From contig CAXHKQ010000211.1 of assembly GCA_964017145.1 (NCBI GenBank), positions 59,870-123,869 on the forward strand: 64,000 bases of DNA, read 5' to 3'. Shown in pieces: positions 1-10,359 of the stretch. The notes below the pieces were generated by a model that saw nothing but the letters and a program-made list of their open reading frames with translations, was not told the origin of the DNA and ran no database searches. Within the stretch, counting starts at the first letter, position 1. Every line of letters begins with the position of its first letter. Both the position numbers and the translations under genes were made by a program. This DNA comes from Agrocybe praecox (lineage: Eukaryota; Basidiomycota; Agaricomycetes; Agaricales; Agrocybaceae).

Positions 1-2
1 AT

Positions 3-979
3 ATTGGGTATTTAGATGGTTCAACAGTAGATATAATGGAGAATGTACATTTGGCTTCAACACTGCCTCTTGATTTGTCTCTTTGGCATAAACGGTTAGG
101 ACACCACAACTATGATGGGATTAAGTTGATGATGAAGAATAATCTAGTTGATGGTTTGACTATTGATTCAAAGGCAAAGCCAGATCCTATTTGTGAGCCA
201 TGTCTAGCTGGCAAGATGCATGCAAACCCATTCCCGTCATCAGAAAATAGAGCTACAGACGTATTGGAATTGATTCATTCAGATGTACATGATGTTGGTG
301 TCATCTCACATAGTGGATATCGTTATTGGGTGTCGTTTATAGATGATTGTGGGCGCTTTAAAGTCTATGTTCCTATGAAGAAGAAGAGCAACACATTTGA
401 AGCATTCAAGTCATTCAAAGCATATGCTGAGAATCAGACTGGCAAGAAAATCAAACGATTCCGAGACGACAAAGGTGGTGAATACATGTCTAATGAATTC
501 AAGGCTTATCTGGATGAATGTGGAATTGTGCAGGAGCATACTTGCAGAAACAGACCTCAACAGAATGGCGTAGCTGAACATGCTAATCGCACTATTGCTG
601 AAAGAATCAGGTCTGTTTAAGAAATTTTGGGCTGAGTGTTTGGCTGCAATTGTATATGTATTGAATTGTTGTCCCACATCTGCTGTTATTGGAAAGACTC
701 CATATGAAGTCTGGCATAAAAAGCGACCTAATGTTAGCCACTTGTGTGTTTGGGGTTGTGTTGCCTATGTTCACATTCAGAAGGATAAACGAGGGCATTT
801 GGGTTCACATATGGAGAAATGCATTTTTATTGGATATCCAGATGGTTACAAGGGCTGGAAGTTTTATAACCCTGAAACCAAGAAAGTCATCATTTGCGAA
901 CAAGCTGACTTCAACGAACGGTACACATATGGAGGCGAGTTGATGACATCCAATAAACATGGTCATACAGAGGCTGAAC
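3..979 (+). pseudogene. copia A: GAG-pre-integrase and integrase part, frameshifted
   Basis: The frame is open from the window edge and carries the copia pre-integrase pattern (SLWHKRLGHHN ... CEPCLAGKM) followed by an integrase core with FIDDC, DDKGGEYMS and RNRPQQNGVAEHANRT. Near position 602 the frame is lost. The related copies run on through a short stretch that is missing here, so a small deletion plus frameshift is the simplest reading. The coding continues in a second frame (about 604-979) with KKFWAECLAAIVYVLN and the segment YKGWKFYNPETKK. It then stops abruptly at the L1 insertion and resumes at 2066. No functional integrase can be made. Confidence 0.88.
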
Positions 980-980
980 T

Positions 981-1509
981 TCCATCGAAACTGAAATGGA
1001 GGATACACCAAGAAGCCAATGACATCAGTCGGGCTCAAGTCAAACCTACCGGGGACCACCTGGCTACCTCTTTGGACAGTGTACGAAAGGTCGTCACTAA
1101 AACAGTACAGGAGGATTGGAAGACTCTCTTCCGAGACCCCAACTATTGAGGACATAACTTTATGCGCCTCAAGAATCTTGCCAGGGATCTACTCGAGCCA
1201 ACGTACCTCAATGAAGGTACTTGGCTCCGCAAAGTGAAAGGCGAGCTAGTAACGCTCGTTGCGAGGATGAATAGATGCATCCTCAATCACGCTCCCATTG
1301 GTGCTTATTATGAGCACTTTAACATTCAAGAACCTCATGCATGTGAATGCGGCCACCACCTGCAGACGCGCGCACATATATTGCAAGTGTGTACAAAACA
1401 TACACGCGAACACGATGGTCGGTCACCGGAACTCCTGGTGCATCTGATCAAATTCCTGGATGACAACGACTCAGTGTTTGCGTTCAGGCGACCCGCAGGG
1501 GTTGGATAA
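981..1509 (+). pseudogene. LINE ORF2 C-terminal end (RNase H tail and Cys/His module)
   Basis: The segment encodes the end of the LINE polyprotein: PSKLKWRIHQEAND at the C-terminal edge of the RNase H domain, then a Cys/His-rich module (HACECGHHLQTRAHILQVC). One in-frame TGA at 1147-1149 replaces the CGA (Arg) found in sister copies after RDPNY, a C-to-T change at a CpG. Otherwise the same frame runs to the natural stop after PAGVG. The upstream endonuclease, reverse transcriptase and most of RNase H are absent because of the 5' truncation. Confidence 0.85.
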
Positions 1510-1850
1510 GCAGGCTGGGCTACGGTTCGGCCTGCGGGCATGCTCTTCTTGGGCTGCGGAACATGTTTCGCTCGGACTTCGGATTCTTTGCCATTACAAT
1601 GGCGCACACCTCAGTACTCGGACTTGTGGGATTCGTCCTGACCCTGTGGGGGCGTTCGGGACCCTTCAGTGGGTACCTTGGTTTGTGGGCTTAGGCTCGA
1701 CCCTTTGGGGGCACCCGGGCTAAGCAGAAGCGGCGATGCAACTTGGAACGTGAGGGGACTGCGGACTGGGTGGGGTGTGGACTGTGGGCTGGGGTGGGTG
1801 TGGACTGTGGGCTGGGCTCGATGCCCGGCCACCATTGCTTAATCACTTGC

Positions 1851-1868
1851 GATGGCGTAAGCGCCATC
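1851..1868 (+). other. hairpin in LINE 3' UTR (7-bp stem, TAAG loop)
   Basis: GATGGCG (1851-1857) pairs with CGCCATC (1862-1868) around TAAG. The corresponding place in L2 keeps GATGG/CCATC. This is one of the structured elements in the tail that all family copies share, and a candidate for recognition by the element's own reverse transcriptase. Confidence 0.6.
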
Positions 1869-2020
1869 AAACCAGCAACATTCCGACCACCTAACGGCGG
1901 TCTGCTATCTTGGCGGGCCTCTGCCTGCCCTCGCAGACATAGCGTAGTATCAAATCTTGCTTAGCATGCTTTTGTATGTAACGTAGGGACCGGACTGCAA
2001 TCGCGCACTGGAATACAAGT

Positions 2021-2034
2021 GGGACTTCGGTCCT
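2021..2034 (+). other. TTCG tetraloop hairpin next to the LINE A-rich tail
   Basis: GGGAC (2021-2025) pairs with GTCCT (2030-2034) around a TTCG loop closed by C-G, the very stable C(UUCG)G RNA tetraloop. It lies a few bases before the A-rich tail. L2 has the same hairpin (about 6549-6562, minus strand). L5 has a one-base loop variant (about 14966-14979). Confidence 0.7.
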
Positions 2035-2065
2035 TTGATTTTAAAAAATAAAATAAAATAAAAAT

Positions 2066-4045
2066 ACAGAGGCTGAACCAGTGCCAGTACCAGGGAATGT
2101 GAACATAGAGGAGGATGATGAACCAGCACCTGAACCATAGTTACAAGATGCACCTCCTGACATTGTAGAGCCCAAACACGAAATTGGAGACCAGAATGCT
2201 TTGGAACCAGCTGTTGATAGTGACAATGAAGAACCTGAACAACCTATTGCTAAAAATCACCAGACACATGTTATTGAAAGTGATGATGAAGATCAATTGG
2301 AGGAGGATGTCAAACTGGAACCAACCAAGCCAGAGGGATTACGACGGTCAACACGCACAGTGAAACCACCAGGACAATGGTGGGTTGTCAGAAAGCCAAC
2401 ACCAGCTGTTCCAGACTATGATTTTGACGAGGAGGATGACGATGAAACTGAAGCAGCTAATGTTGTGGGTGGATCTCCTGACCTGCAAACATACTCGGAA
2501 GCAATGAAAAGCGAACAGGCACGGCAATGGCATGAAGCAATGATGGAGGAAATAAACTGGCATTTGGAAAACAAGACTTGGGAGGCAGTGGAGTTACCAG
2601 AAGGGCAAAAAGCAATTGGGTCAAAATGGGTCTTCAAAACTAAATATAACGCAGATGGGACAATTGAACGGTTCAAAGCACGTGTGGTTGCTAAGGGTTT
2701 TAACCAGCGACCTGGTCAGGATTACTTTGAGACCTTTGCATCAACTATGCAACAGGCAACTGTTCGTATTGTATTGGCATTGGCTGCAATAGAAGATTTA
2801 GAACTCCTTTCTGTGGACATTTCATATGCATTCACCAACAGTGATATTGACGTTGAAATTTATGTGCAGCCACCAGCAGGATTTGTGCAAGGTCAACAAA
2901 AGGTAGTCTTTCGACTTAACAAGTCCCTTTATGGGTTGAAGCAGTCATCACGGTTATGGAGTGAAACACTTGGAAAGGTCTTGATTGAACTGGGGTTCAA
3001 AAAGACGTACAGTGATTCCTCACTCTATATCTATGACCGAGATAATGTCAAAGTCATTATGCCTGTGTTTGTGGATGATATTACTCTTGCTTCAAAATCA
3101 AAGGATGCTCTTGACAAATTTGTTATGGAACTTGGAAAGCACTTCAAATTGCGGGATCTAGGTGAAACCAACTATCTATTGGGTGTTGAAATCACAAGAG
3201 ACAGGGCAAATCGGAAATTGTATTTGTCTCAGCGCCAGTATATTATCAACAAATTGGAGGAATTCAACATGTCAGATTGCAAACCCGTTGGCACACCTAT
3301 GATTCCAGGATTAAAGTTGACGTCAGAGCAATGTCCCAAGACAATTGAAGAGAAAAGCAAAATGAATGTCATCCCTTACATTTCCGCCGTTGGATCTCTT
3401 ATGTATGTGGCCATGATGACCAGACTGGATATTGCATTTGTGGTGGCTTTATTAGCCCGGTTCAATCACAATCCTGGTGAAGAACATTGGAAAGCAGTCA
3501 AGCACTTGTTCAGATATTTGAAGGGCACATTGGACGTAAAGCTGGAATATGGACCAGACCCAACAATTGGCGATGAATTATTTGTGATGTACAGCGATTC
3601 CGACCATGGAGGAAATAAGGATAATGGAAAGTCAACAAGTGGCTATATGGTGAAGATTGGGACAGGAGCAGTTGTGTGGAGGAGTAAACTACAACCTGTA
3701 GTGACAAGGTCAACTACAGGGGCAGAGTTTATTGCAGCTGGAGCAGCAGGGATGGAAATACGTTGGATACAGAACATTCTCAAGGAACTTGGATATACAC
3801 CAACTGCACCAGCCAAACTATATATGGACAACCAATCATCTATGTCTGTGGCAAAGAATCCAGAACATTATGGGAAGATGAAGCACTTGGACTTGTGTTT
3901 CTACTGGTTGAGGGATCAGGTGGAGATGAAGAGGATTCAGCCAATATATATTCCGACAGAAGACATGCCAGCTGATTTATTAACGAAAGCATTGCCGAAG
4001 CCTCAGGTTGAAAAGTTGAGAAAGATAATGGGGTTAGTGGAGTAG
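2066..4045 (+). pseudogene. copia A: reverse transcriptase and RNase H
   Basis: This is the C-terminal half of the copia polyprotein, continuing the frame cut by L1. One in-frame TAG (2138-2140) lies in the acidic, proline-rich linker; the frame is then open to the TAG at 4045. Recognisable parts are the copia RT entry (W-x-A-M ... NKTWEAVELPEGQKAIGSKW), LSVDISYAFTN, KSLYGLKQSSRLW, the catalytic FVDDI (a variant of YVDD), and RNase H with MYSDSDHGGNKD, STTGAEFIAA and KHLDLCFYWLRDQ. The domain itself looks intact, but the integrase half is broken upstream, so the element as a whole is inactive. Confidence 0.9.
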
Positions 4046-4120
4046 TGGGGAGATGTATCATCAGGGGGTTGTTTTGGAAGTGATGGAACATCTCTGGGTT
4101 GCACCATTGTCAAAGTGTTT

Positions 4121-4133
4121 TCTCAGGGGGTTG
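4121..4133 (+). other. polypurine-type tract of copia A
   Basis: TCTCAGGGGGTTG directly abuts the 3' LTR. The G5 run just before TGTTGAAATT is where plus-strand priming would start. Confidence 0.5.
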
Positions 4134-4593
4134 TGTTGAAATTAGTGATCAAACACTTTGAATTGGATTTGTACATATGGACTTTACATAGATTTCGGTG
4201 TTTTTCCCTGTTTTTGGACAGTATTTCGTAAATAACTATTTATAGAGTACAGCTATGGACGAGATCCTTCTAGATTCGGAATCTCCTTAATGAGACGAAT
4301 CCGGCAGTATATAATATGTAGCATAGAACTTCGTTTGGTGCACCACTGATTTCGAACGCGATATTGTGGGCACCTATATTCACACTTAGGGATTTTTGGG
4401 GTAAATAGGAACAAACAAAGCAGTATTCCTACTATGTCTGGGGAGTACTCAAGACACTAAATTGGGATTTTGGCTATACAGAAGCAATATACTATTTTCA
4501 TTAAGACTAGTCATTGTTGTGCACTTGAGACTTGACTTTACTGTTGACTATAAGTCTATTGACTATTGGTTACATTATTGTCAATTTCTAACA
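4134..4593 (+). repeat. 3' LTR of copia A
   Basis: This 460-bp LTR starts TGTTGAAATT and ends AATTTCTAACA, giving the expected TG...CA ends with a short imperfect inverted repeat. It contains a TATA-like GCAGTATATAATATG. A diverged relative lacking about 40 bp is the solo LTR at 21394-21811, which defines both ends independently. Confidence 0.9.
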
Positions 4594-6027
4594 GGTGATA
4601 GGGTTGAAAAAGCGCCAGCCCTTGTAGCCAGTAGGGTAGCCAACAAAGATACATTTCTCCATGTGTGGTTGGAGTGACTTCCTCTTGTCTCTTTGAATGT
4701 AGACATATGCAGCACAGCCAAAAACGCGCAAATTGCTGACATCTGGTTTCTTCTTGTACCACTCAGTGTAGGGTGTTGTACCAGGCAGTGGGGCTGTAGG
4801 AAGGCGATTCCAGACGTGCACATAAGCAGAAACAGCAAGCATCCAAAACGAAGCAGGGAGGTTGGCTTGAACAAGCATGGCAGTGGCATGATCAGCAATA
4901 GTCCTGTTGGCTCTCTCTGCAACTCCATTCTGTTGGGGCCTGTTCCTGGTGCTATGGTGCCTAACAATCCCACAGTCATCTGTAAACTTGATGAAAGCAT
5001 TGGACATGTACTCTCCAGCCTTGTCATTCTGCAAAGCTTTGATTTTTGCATCCAGCTGGTTCTCAGCATAAGCCTTGAATGTCTTGAAAGCTTCAAAGGT
5101 GTCGCTTTTTTGCTTCAGGAACATGATGGCTTTGAGCTTGGTGCAGTCATCAATAAAGGTAACCCAGTAGCGGTAGCCTTCTTGAGACGCAACAGGAAGA
5201 GGACCATGAAGATCAGAATGAATGAGTTCCAGTGGAGAGGTAGAAATGCAAGATGAGCTGAGGAAAGGAAAGGAAACCATCTTGCCAGCTAAGCAAGGTT
5301 CACAGATGGGGTCTGGTTTGGAGTCAGATGTGATGATGAGTCCAATGACAAGTTTGTCTTTGACAAGTTTGTGCACACTATCAGTGCTGTGGTGGCAAAA
5401 GCGCTGGTGCCAGAGGCTGGCATCCATAGGAAGAGTTGAAGCAGCATTAGCATGCTCCATGGGCTCTGTAGTTGCGTTCAAAATGCCATTGTTGCTGTCT
5501 GTGACTCTGGCAGTGAAGAGTGTGTTGCCTTTGAATTTGAAGTACATGGTGTCTGCATCTACTTCCATCCTGATTCCTTTTTGCTTTGTGAGGTATAAGC
5601 AAGCCAGGAGATTGTTGAAAAGCTGGGAGACATGCAAAACACAAGTCAACTCCACAGAACGAACTGGTTTGCCATTGATAACAGGGTGGATGACCACAGT
5701 GCCAACACCAGCTGAGTAGACAATGGTGTGATCAGCCAGCTTGATTGGGACACGAAATTCAGTATAGTTCTGAATCCACTGGCAATGTGGGGTCATGTGG
5801 CTTGTGGCTCCTGTGTCTGCAAGCCAGTCAAAGTCCAAATTGTCTGGATCTGAGGTGGTAGACAATGCACTAGCACTGCCAGCCCATTCAAATCTCCTTG
5901 CATCATCCTGTGTGCCCTTCTGTGCCTTGAGAAAGCTAGGACAAGTGTGGATGATGTGGGAGTTCATGCCACAAAAGGAACAGATGATAGGAAGGGAATG
6001 AGATTGAGCATGTGTTACAAATGACAT
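4594..6027 (-). pseudogene. Ty1/copia element B: gag end, protease, integrase
   Basis: The minus-strand frame is open for 478 codons. It starts with a CCHC zinc knuckle (CSFCGMNSHIIHTC), then a retropepsin DTGATSHMT, the pre-integrase motif (SLWHQRFCHHS ... CEPCLAGKM) and an integrase core (FIDDCTKLKAI, DKAGEYMS, RNRPQQNGVAERANRT). It ends at FFNPIT, exactly where the LTR of element A abuts, so A interrupts it; the RT part should lie beyond the left edge of the window. Upstream of 6027 the gag N-terminus is missing. This is a truncated and interrupted copy. Confidence 0.87.
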
Positions 6028-6429
6028 GATTGCAAAGGAATGAAGTGCGATGGAGGCGTGAAAATGGGTAGTGTGGGTTGTAACAGTGCGACGGAGTCTT
6101 GTTGACAGTTACAAGACGAACGAGGCAATGGATTGAGCGCAATAAGCAAGATTGCAACAAGATCAAGATAAGACCAAGATATGAAAAGTCGAATTTAGAG
6201 CACATGAAGTGCGGGGCCTATAACCTGTTAAAGGGAGCAAGTGTGGGACATTGCAAGCTACCTGGTGACCTAATATGGTGCACCCAAGACGAAGGACTGA
6301 AGAGCTATGAAGAGCTGAAGTCCAGAGTGAGTAACTGAGTGTATTGAGATATAAGACGTACTACTGACCTGAAGTCCAGAGTGAGTAACTGGGGATTTCA
6401 GGCTTTGGTCTACAGACTTATATATGCTA
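6028..6429. other. no gene seen; degraded sequence upstream of copia B
   Basis: I find no supported coding region here. There is a short direct repeat (gaagtccagagtgagtaact, near 6318-6337 and again near 6371-6390) leading into the minisatellite. Confidence 0.5.
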
Positions 6430-6517
6430 GGGCATGTAAAGGATGTAACAGATGTGAAACGTGTAAGAGTGTGAAACATGTAAGAGCATGAAATGTGTAA
6501 GAGAACATGAAACATGT
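6430..6517 (+). repeat. GTGAAACATGTAAGAG minisatellite, left part
   Basis: Degenerate 14-16-bp units built on gtgaaacatgtaagag. The array continues at 7641-7735 after the L2 insertion, so it was one tract before L2 arrived. Confidence 0.75.
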
Positions 6518-7640
6518 TTTTTTTTTTTTTTTAAAAAAAAAAAATCAAAGGACCGAAGTCCCATTTGTATTCTGGTGCACAATTGCAGTCTGTTCCCTAC
6601 GTTACATACAACAGCATGCTAAGCAAGATTTACTACTACGCTACGTCTGCGAGAGCAGGCAAAGGCCCGCCAAGATTGCAGACCGCTGTTAGGCGGTCAG
6701 AATATTGCTGGTTCGATGGTGCTTGTGCCATCGCAAGCGATTAAGCAATGGTGGCCGGGCATCAAACCCAGTCCACAGTTCACACCCCGCCCAGTCCACA
6801 ATCCACGCCCCACCCAGCCCGCAGTCCCTTCACATTCCAAGTTGCAGCACTGCTTCCGCTTAGCCTGGGTGCCCCCGAAGGGTCAGGCCGAAGCCCACAA
6901 ACCAAGGTACCCACTAAAGGGCCCCGAACGCCCCCGCAGGGTCAGGAAGAATCCCACAAGTCCGTGTAATGAGGCGCGCGCCATTGTAATGGCAAAGAGT
7001 CCGAAGTCCGAGCAGAACACATTCCGCAGCCCAAGAAGAGCATGTCCCACAGGCCAGGCCATAGCCCAGCCTGCTTATCCAACCCCTGCGGGTCGCCTGA
7101 ATGCAAACACTGAGTCGTTGTCATCCAGGAATTGGATCAGATGCACCAGAAGTTCTGGTGACCGACCGTCGTGCTCGCGTGTATGTTTCGTACACACTTG
7201 CAATATGTGTGCACGCGTCTGCAGGTGGTGGCCACATTCGCATGCATGAGGTTCTTGAATGTTGAAGTGCTTGTAGTAAGTGCCAATCGGAGCGTGATTG
7301 AGGATGCACCTCATCATCCTCGTGACGTACAGAATGTGTGTGTCTTTCACTTCGCAGAGCCAAGTACCTTCTTGAAGATACGTCGGCTCGAGTAAATCCC
7401 TGGCAAGATTCTTGAGTGGCAAGAAATTATGCCCTCGGTAATTGGGGTCTCGGAAGAGAGTCTTCCAATCCTCCTGCACTGTTTTAGTGACGACCTTTCA
7501 TACACTATCTAAGGACATAGCCGGATGATCTCCGACAGGTTCGACTTGGGCCCGACTAATGTCATTGGCCTCTTGGTGTATCCTCCATTTCAGTTTCGAA
7601 GGAACCTAAATGAAGTCTACTTTGCACGCAGCGTCTTTTT
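6518..7640 (-). mobile_element. non-LTR retrotransposon copy L2, 5'-truncated
   Basis: This minus-strand LINE 3' end has its A-rich tail at the left (T/A run 6517-6542). It is bounded by a 14-bp direct repeat, aacatgaaacatgt, at 6504-6517 and 7641-7654. The host is a minisatellite made of similar words, so the duplication is slightly less diagnostic than for L1, but the tail and truncation agree. The 3' UTR keeps the TTCG hairpin and a second hairpin (GACCGC ... GGCGGTC). Confidence 0.9.
7075..7640 (-). pseudogene. LINE ORF2 C-terminal end in L2
   Basis: This encodes the same tail as L1: PSKLKWRIHQEAND (about 7600), EDWKTLFRDPNY, HACECGHHLQTRAHILQVC and the natural stop after PAGVG at 7075. 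A TGA near 7508 replaces the Arg codon CGA that L3 has between DSV and K, again a C-to-T change at a CpG. Reverse transcriptase and endonuclease are absent through 5' truncation. Confidence 0.83.
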
Positions 7641-7735
7641 AACATGAAACATGTAAGGGAAGTGAAACATGTATCAGAGGATGAAACATGTGAGAAAGGT
7701 GAAGCATGTTTCAGTATGACAGAAGTGTGATGAAC
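7641..7735 (+). repeat. GTGAAACATGTAAGAG minisatellite, right part
   Basis: Continuation of the tract at 6430-6517, with words such as gaaacatgtaaggg, gaaacatgtatcag and gaaacatgtgagaa. Confidence 0.7.
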
Positions 7736-7739
7736 CTTC

Positions 7740-8530
7740 TAAGAGGTCTGGAAGGTGGGGACTTGGAGGGCAAATTCTAACAACCGCACTAATAGGCAAT
7801 TGAGGTGTGACCTTCGCGAGTTGCACGACGGTCACGGGTTGTTTCAGTCCTTGGCTGAGGCGAGAGGCATATGACCCCTTGCCTGGACCAGCGGTCCGTC
7901 GAGAAGGAAGCGGTGGCATGATTCTTCCGAACCGCGTCTCTGGTACCTTGGGTTGCTGCATCGGCTGTGTAATAGTCGGGGCCGCGGGAATGGGCTTCTT
8001 GGGCCCAGACCCTGAGTGTCCGGGCTTCTGAGGCCATGTGGGAGGGAGAACCTCCCTTTGCTTCCCCTTGTCTGTGCGTGGTGGGGGTCGTGGGGTGATG
8101 AGGGCTGCCTCACCGAGGCAGCCCCCACTGAGTTGCTGTGCAGTGGGGTCTTTGGATCCTCTACCATTCCTGACCAATCTCTGGTCAATGGGTGACGAGA
8201 ATTGTCCACTTGCATGTCGTCCCCTGTACCATCAAAGGATCTGAGGGCATGGATTCACCTGGTGTTCGCGGCGACGTCGAACATCACCTCGGCCAAATGC
8301 TGTATGTCGGGAGCCCCTGCAAGGAGCTCGTCACGATCGGGCTGGTTGGCTAGTAGTTCTAGCCAGCGGTTGGTTACCATGAGGGCACAGCAGATTTGCA
8401 CCACTTCATTGTTAAAGCCCTCTTGGCCGTCGAATGGTGTGTCGTCAATGCGTGGCACTGCCCCTCGTTGGAACAGTGCACCTTCGGTGCGGAGCCTCTT
8501 GCGGGAAGAGGATTGTCGAGAGGTGGACCA
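7740..8530 (-). pseudogene. probable LINE ORF1 (gag-like) fragment, broken
   Basis: A minus-strand coding remnant in two frames. The first part (8530 down to about 8170) includes VVQICCALMVTNRWLELLAN and has one in-frame TGA at the position after AANTR. After a frameshift near 8170 the frame continues with KGKQREVLPPTW and KGSYASRLSQGLKQPVTVVQ, a basic, proline-rich stretch. I associate this style with the first ORF of mushroom LINEs, but there is no zinc knuckle in what remains, so the family call is an inference. The right end meets dispersed repeat B at 8531. Confidence 0.45.
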
Positions 8531-9013
8531 CATCAGGAAAAACACTTTTGGCCATTGGAGCCTGCAGGAACCCTAGGGGCAGTCAAAGCAGTCAAGGCAG
8601 CTTGGAGCTTGGGGGCTATACTCTGCACAACATTCATATCCCCAAGGAGTGCCAAGGCAACCTGAGAGCTTATAATAATCATGCAATAGTCATGTGTTTA
8701 TAATTGATGGCATCAAAATTCATACACATGACTTTTTGCTTGCCTCTATTTATATGTTTGGGCTCCACTCATATGTTTATATGGCCTCAAATACAAACAA
8801 ATAATAAATAATGATGTCAGCAGGCAGGGGCAGGCATGATACCAAACAAATAAAGCCTTTAAGTGATGTCACATCCAAACAATCCAATAAGGCAAGAGGA
8901 CTTTGAACTGTAAGATTTTGAGATAAAAGCCTTTGATCCATGATAGATGGGACTATGATAAGACCAGATAAGATAAATCTATTTTTAGAACAATTTACAT
9001 GTTTGGATTGCTC
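8531..9013 (-). repeat. dispersed repeat B, copy 1 (483 bp)
   Basis: This 483-bp segment is nearly identical, in inverse orientation, to 31738-32220. A shorter diverged copy occurs inside the fold-back element (about 11615-11960). No coding capacity. It carries a TCTATTTTTAGAACA word shared with repeat A, so A and B may be parts of one non-autonomous element family. Confidence 0.85.
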
Positions 9014-9952
9014 AACCAGCACTTTTGCCACCACAGCATTGACAATGTCCACAAGCTACTCAAGGATGACTTGGTTATTGGTCTGATCATCAACTCCACT
9101 GACAAGCCAGACCCTATCTGTGAACCATGCTTAGCTGGCAAGATGGTCTCCTCTGCATTTCCCAGCTCATCTTGCATTTCCACTGCTCCCCTTGAACTCC
9201 TCTACTCTGATCTTCATGGTCCACTCCCAGTCCAATCTCCTGAAGGATTTCGCTATTGGATCACTTTCATTGATAACTGCACCAAGCTCAAGGCCATCAT
9301 GTTCCTGAAGCGAAAAAGTGAAGCTTTTGATGCTTTCAAGACATTCAAAGCTTATGCAGATAACCAGCTGAATGCGAAAATCAAGGCACTGCAGGATGAC
9401 AAGGCTGGTGAATACATGTCCACCGCTTTTATCAAGTTCATTGATGATTGTGGCATTGTGAGACGCCACAGCACCAGGAATCGACCTCAGCAGAATGGAG
9501 TTGCAGAGAGAGCCAACAGGACCATCTCCGATCATGCCACTGCTATGCTTGTTCAACCTCGTCTCCCTGCTTCATTTTGGAAACTGGCTGTTGCTGCTTA
9601 TGTCCATGTCTGAAATCGTCTTCCCACTGCCCCACTGCCTGGTACAACTCCCTACACTGAGTGGTACAAGAAGAAGCCCAATGTCAGCAATTTACGCATT
9701 TTTGGGTGTGCTGCATATGTCTTCATCTAGCAGGACAAAAGGAAGTCACTCCAGCCTCATATGGAGGTTGGTTATCCTTCTGGCTACAAGGGCTGGCTGT
9801 TCTACAACCCATTCACCAAGAAGAGCATCATCTCTGAAAGGGCTGTTTTTGACGAAAGGAGCTTTCCTGGACTCAAGCAGTCTGGCTCAATCAACCTCTG
9901 GCCTGCTGGTTCACCTTCTTCAGCTCCTGAGCTTGTTGACTTGCCAGATTTG
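9014..9952 (+). pseudogene. Ty1/copia element C fragment (integrase region)
   Basis: A plus-strand copia fragment from the pre-integrase domain (HFCHHSIDNVHKLL) through the integrase (FIDNCTKLKAI, DKAGEYMS, RNRPQQNGVAERANRT) to SSAPELVDLPDL. It has a TGA after AAYVHV, a TAG after AYVFI, and lacks a four-residue piece between PHME and VGYPSGYKGW. All three lesions occur identically in copia D on the other strand (16883-17822), to which this segment is nearly identical. It is cut on the left by repeat B and on the right by L3. Confidence 0.88.
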
Positions 9953-10359
9953 CGTCTGCGAGGGCGGGCAAAGGCCCGCCAAGATTGCAGACCACCATTA
10001 GGGGGTCAGAGTGTTGCTGGTTCAGCAGAGCTTGTGCCGTCACAAGTGTTTAAGCAGTGTGGCTGGGCATCAAGCCCAACCCACAATCCACACCCCACCC
10101 AGCCCACAGTCCTCTCATGTTCCAAGTCGCATCGCTGCTTCCGCTTAGCCCGGGTGCCCCCAAAGGGTCGAGCCAAAGCCCTCAAACCAAGGTACCCACT
10201 GAAGGGCCCCGAGCGCCCCCGCAGGGTCAGGACAAATCCCACAAGTCCGAGTACTAGCGCGCGCGCCATTGTAATGGCAAAGAATCTGAAGTCCGAGCAG
10301 AACATGTTCCGCAGTCCAAGAAGGACATGTCCCACAGGCTGGGCCGTGGCCCAGCCTGC

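Larger units (their letters stand above)
980..2063 (+). mobile_element. non-LTR retrotransposon copy L1, 5'-truncated
   Basis: This is an inserted 3' end of a fungal LINE, with the end of its ORF, a structured 3' UTR and an A-rich tail (2040-2063). It is bounded by a perfect 15-bp direct repeat, atacagaggctgaac, at 965-979 and 2064-2078. Removing the insert and one repeat restores the copia reading frame (HTEAE into TEAEP). Target-site duplication, 5' truncation and an A-rich tail are the signature of target-primed reverse transcription. Other copies of the family are L2, L3, L5 and L6. Confidence 0.95.
1..4593 (+). mobile_element. Ty1/copia retrotransposon A, 5' end outside window
   Basis: This is the 3' part of a copia-type LTR retrotransposon. 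In order it shows a GAG-pre-integrase and integrase region, reverse transcriptase, RNase H, a G-rich polypurine stretch and a 3' LTR ending at 4593. It is split by non-LTR copy L1 (980-2063). Right after its LTR a second copia element (B) begins on the opposite strand in mid-gene, so A most likely inserted into B, and the rest of B should lie left of the window. The 5' LTR and target duplication cannot be checked. The coding part is broken, so the copy is dead. Confidence 0.9.
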
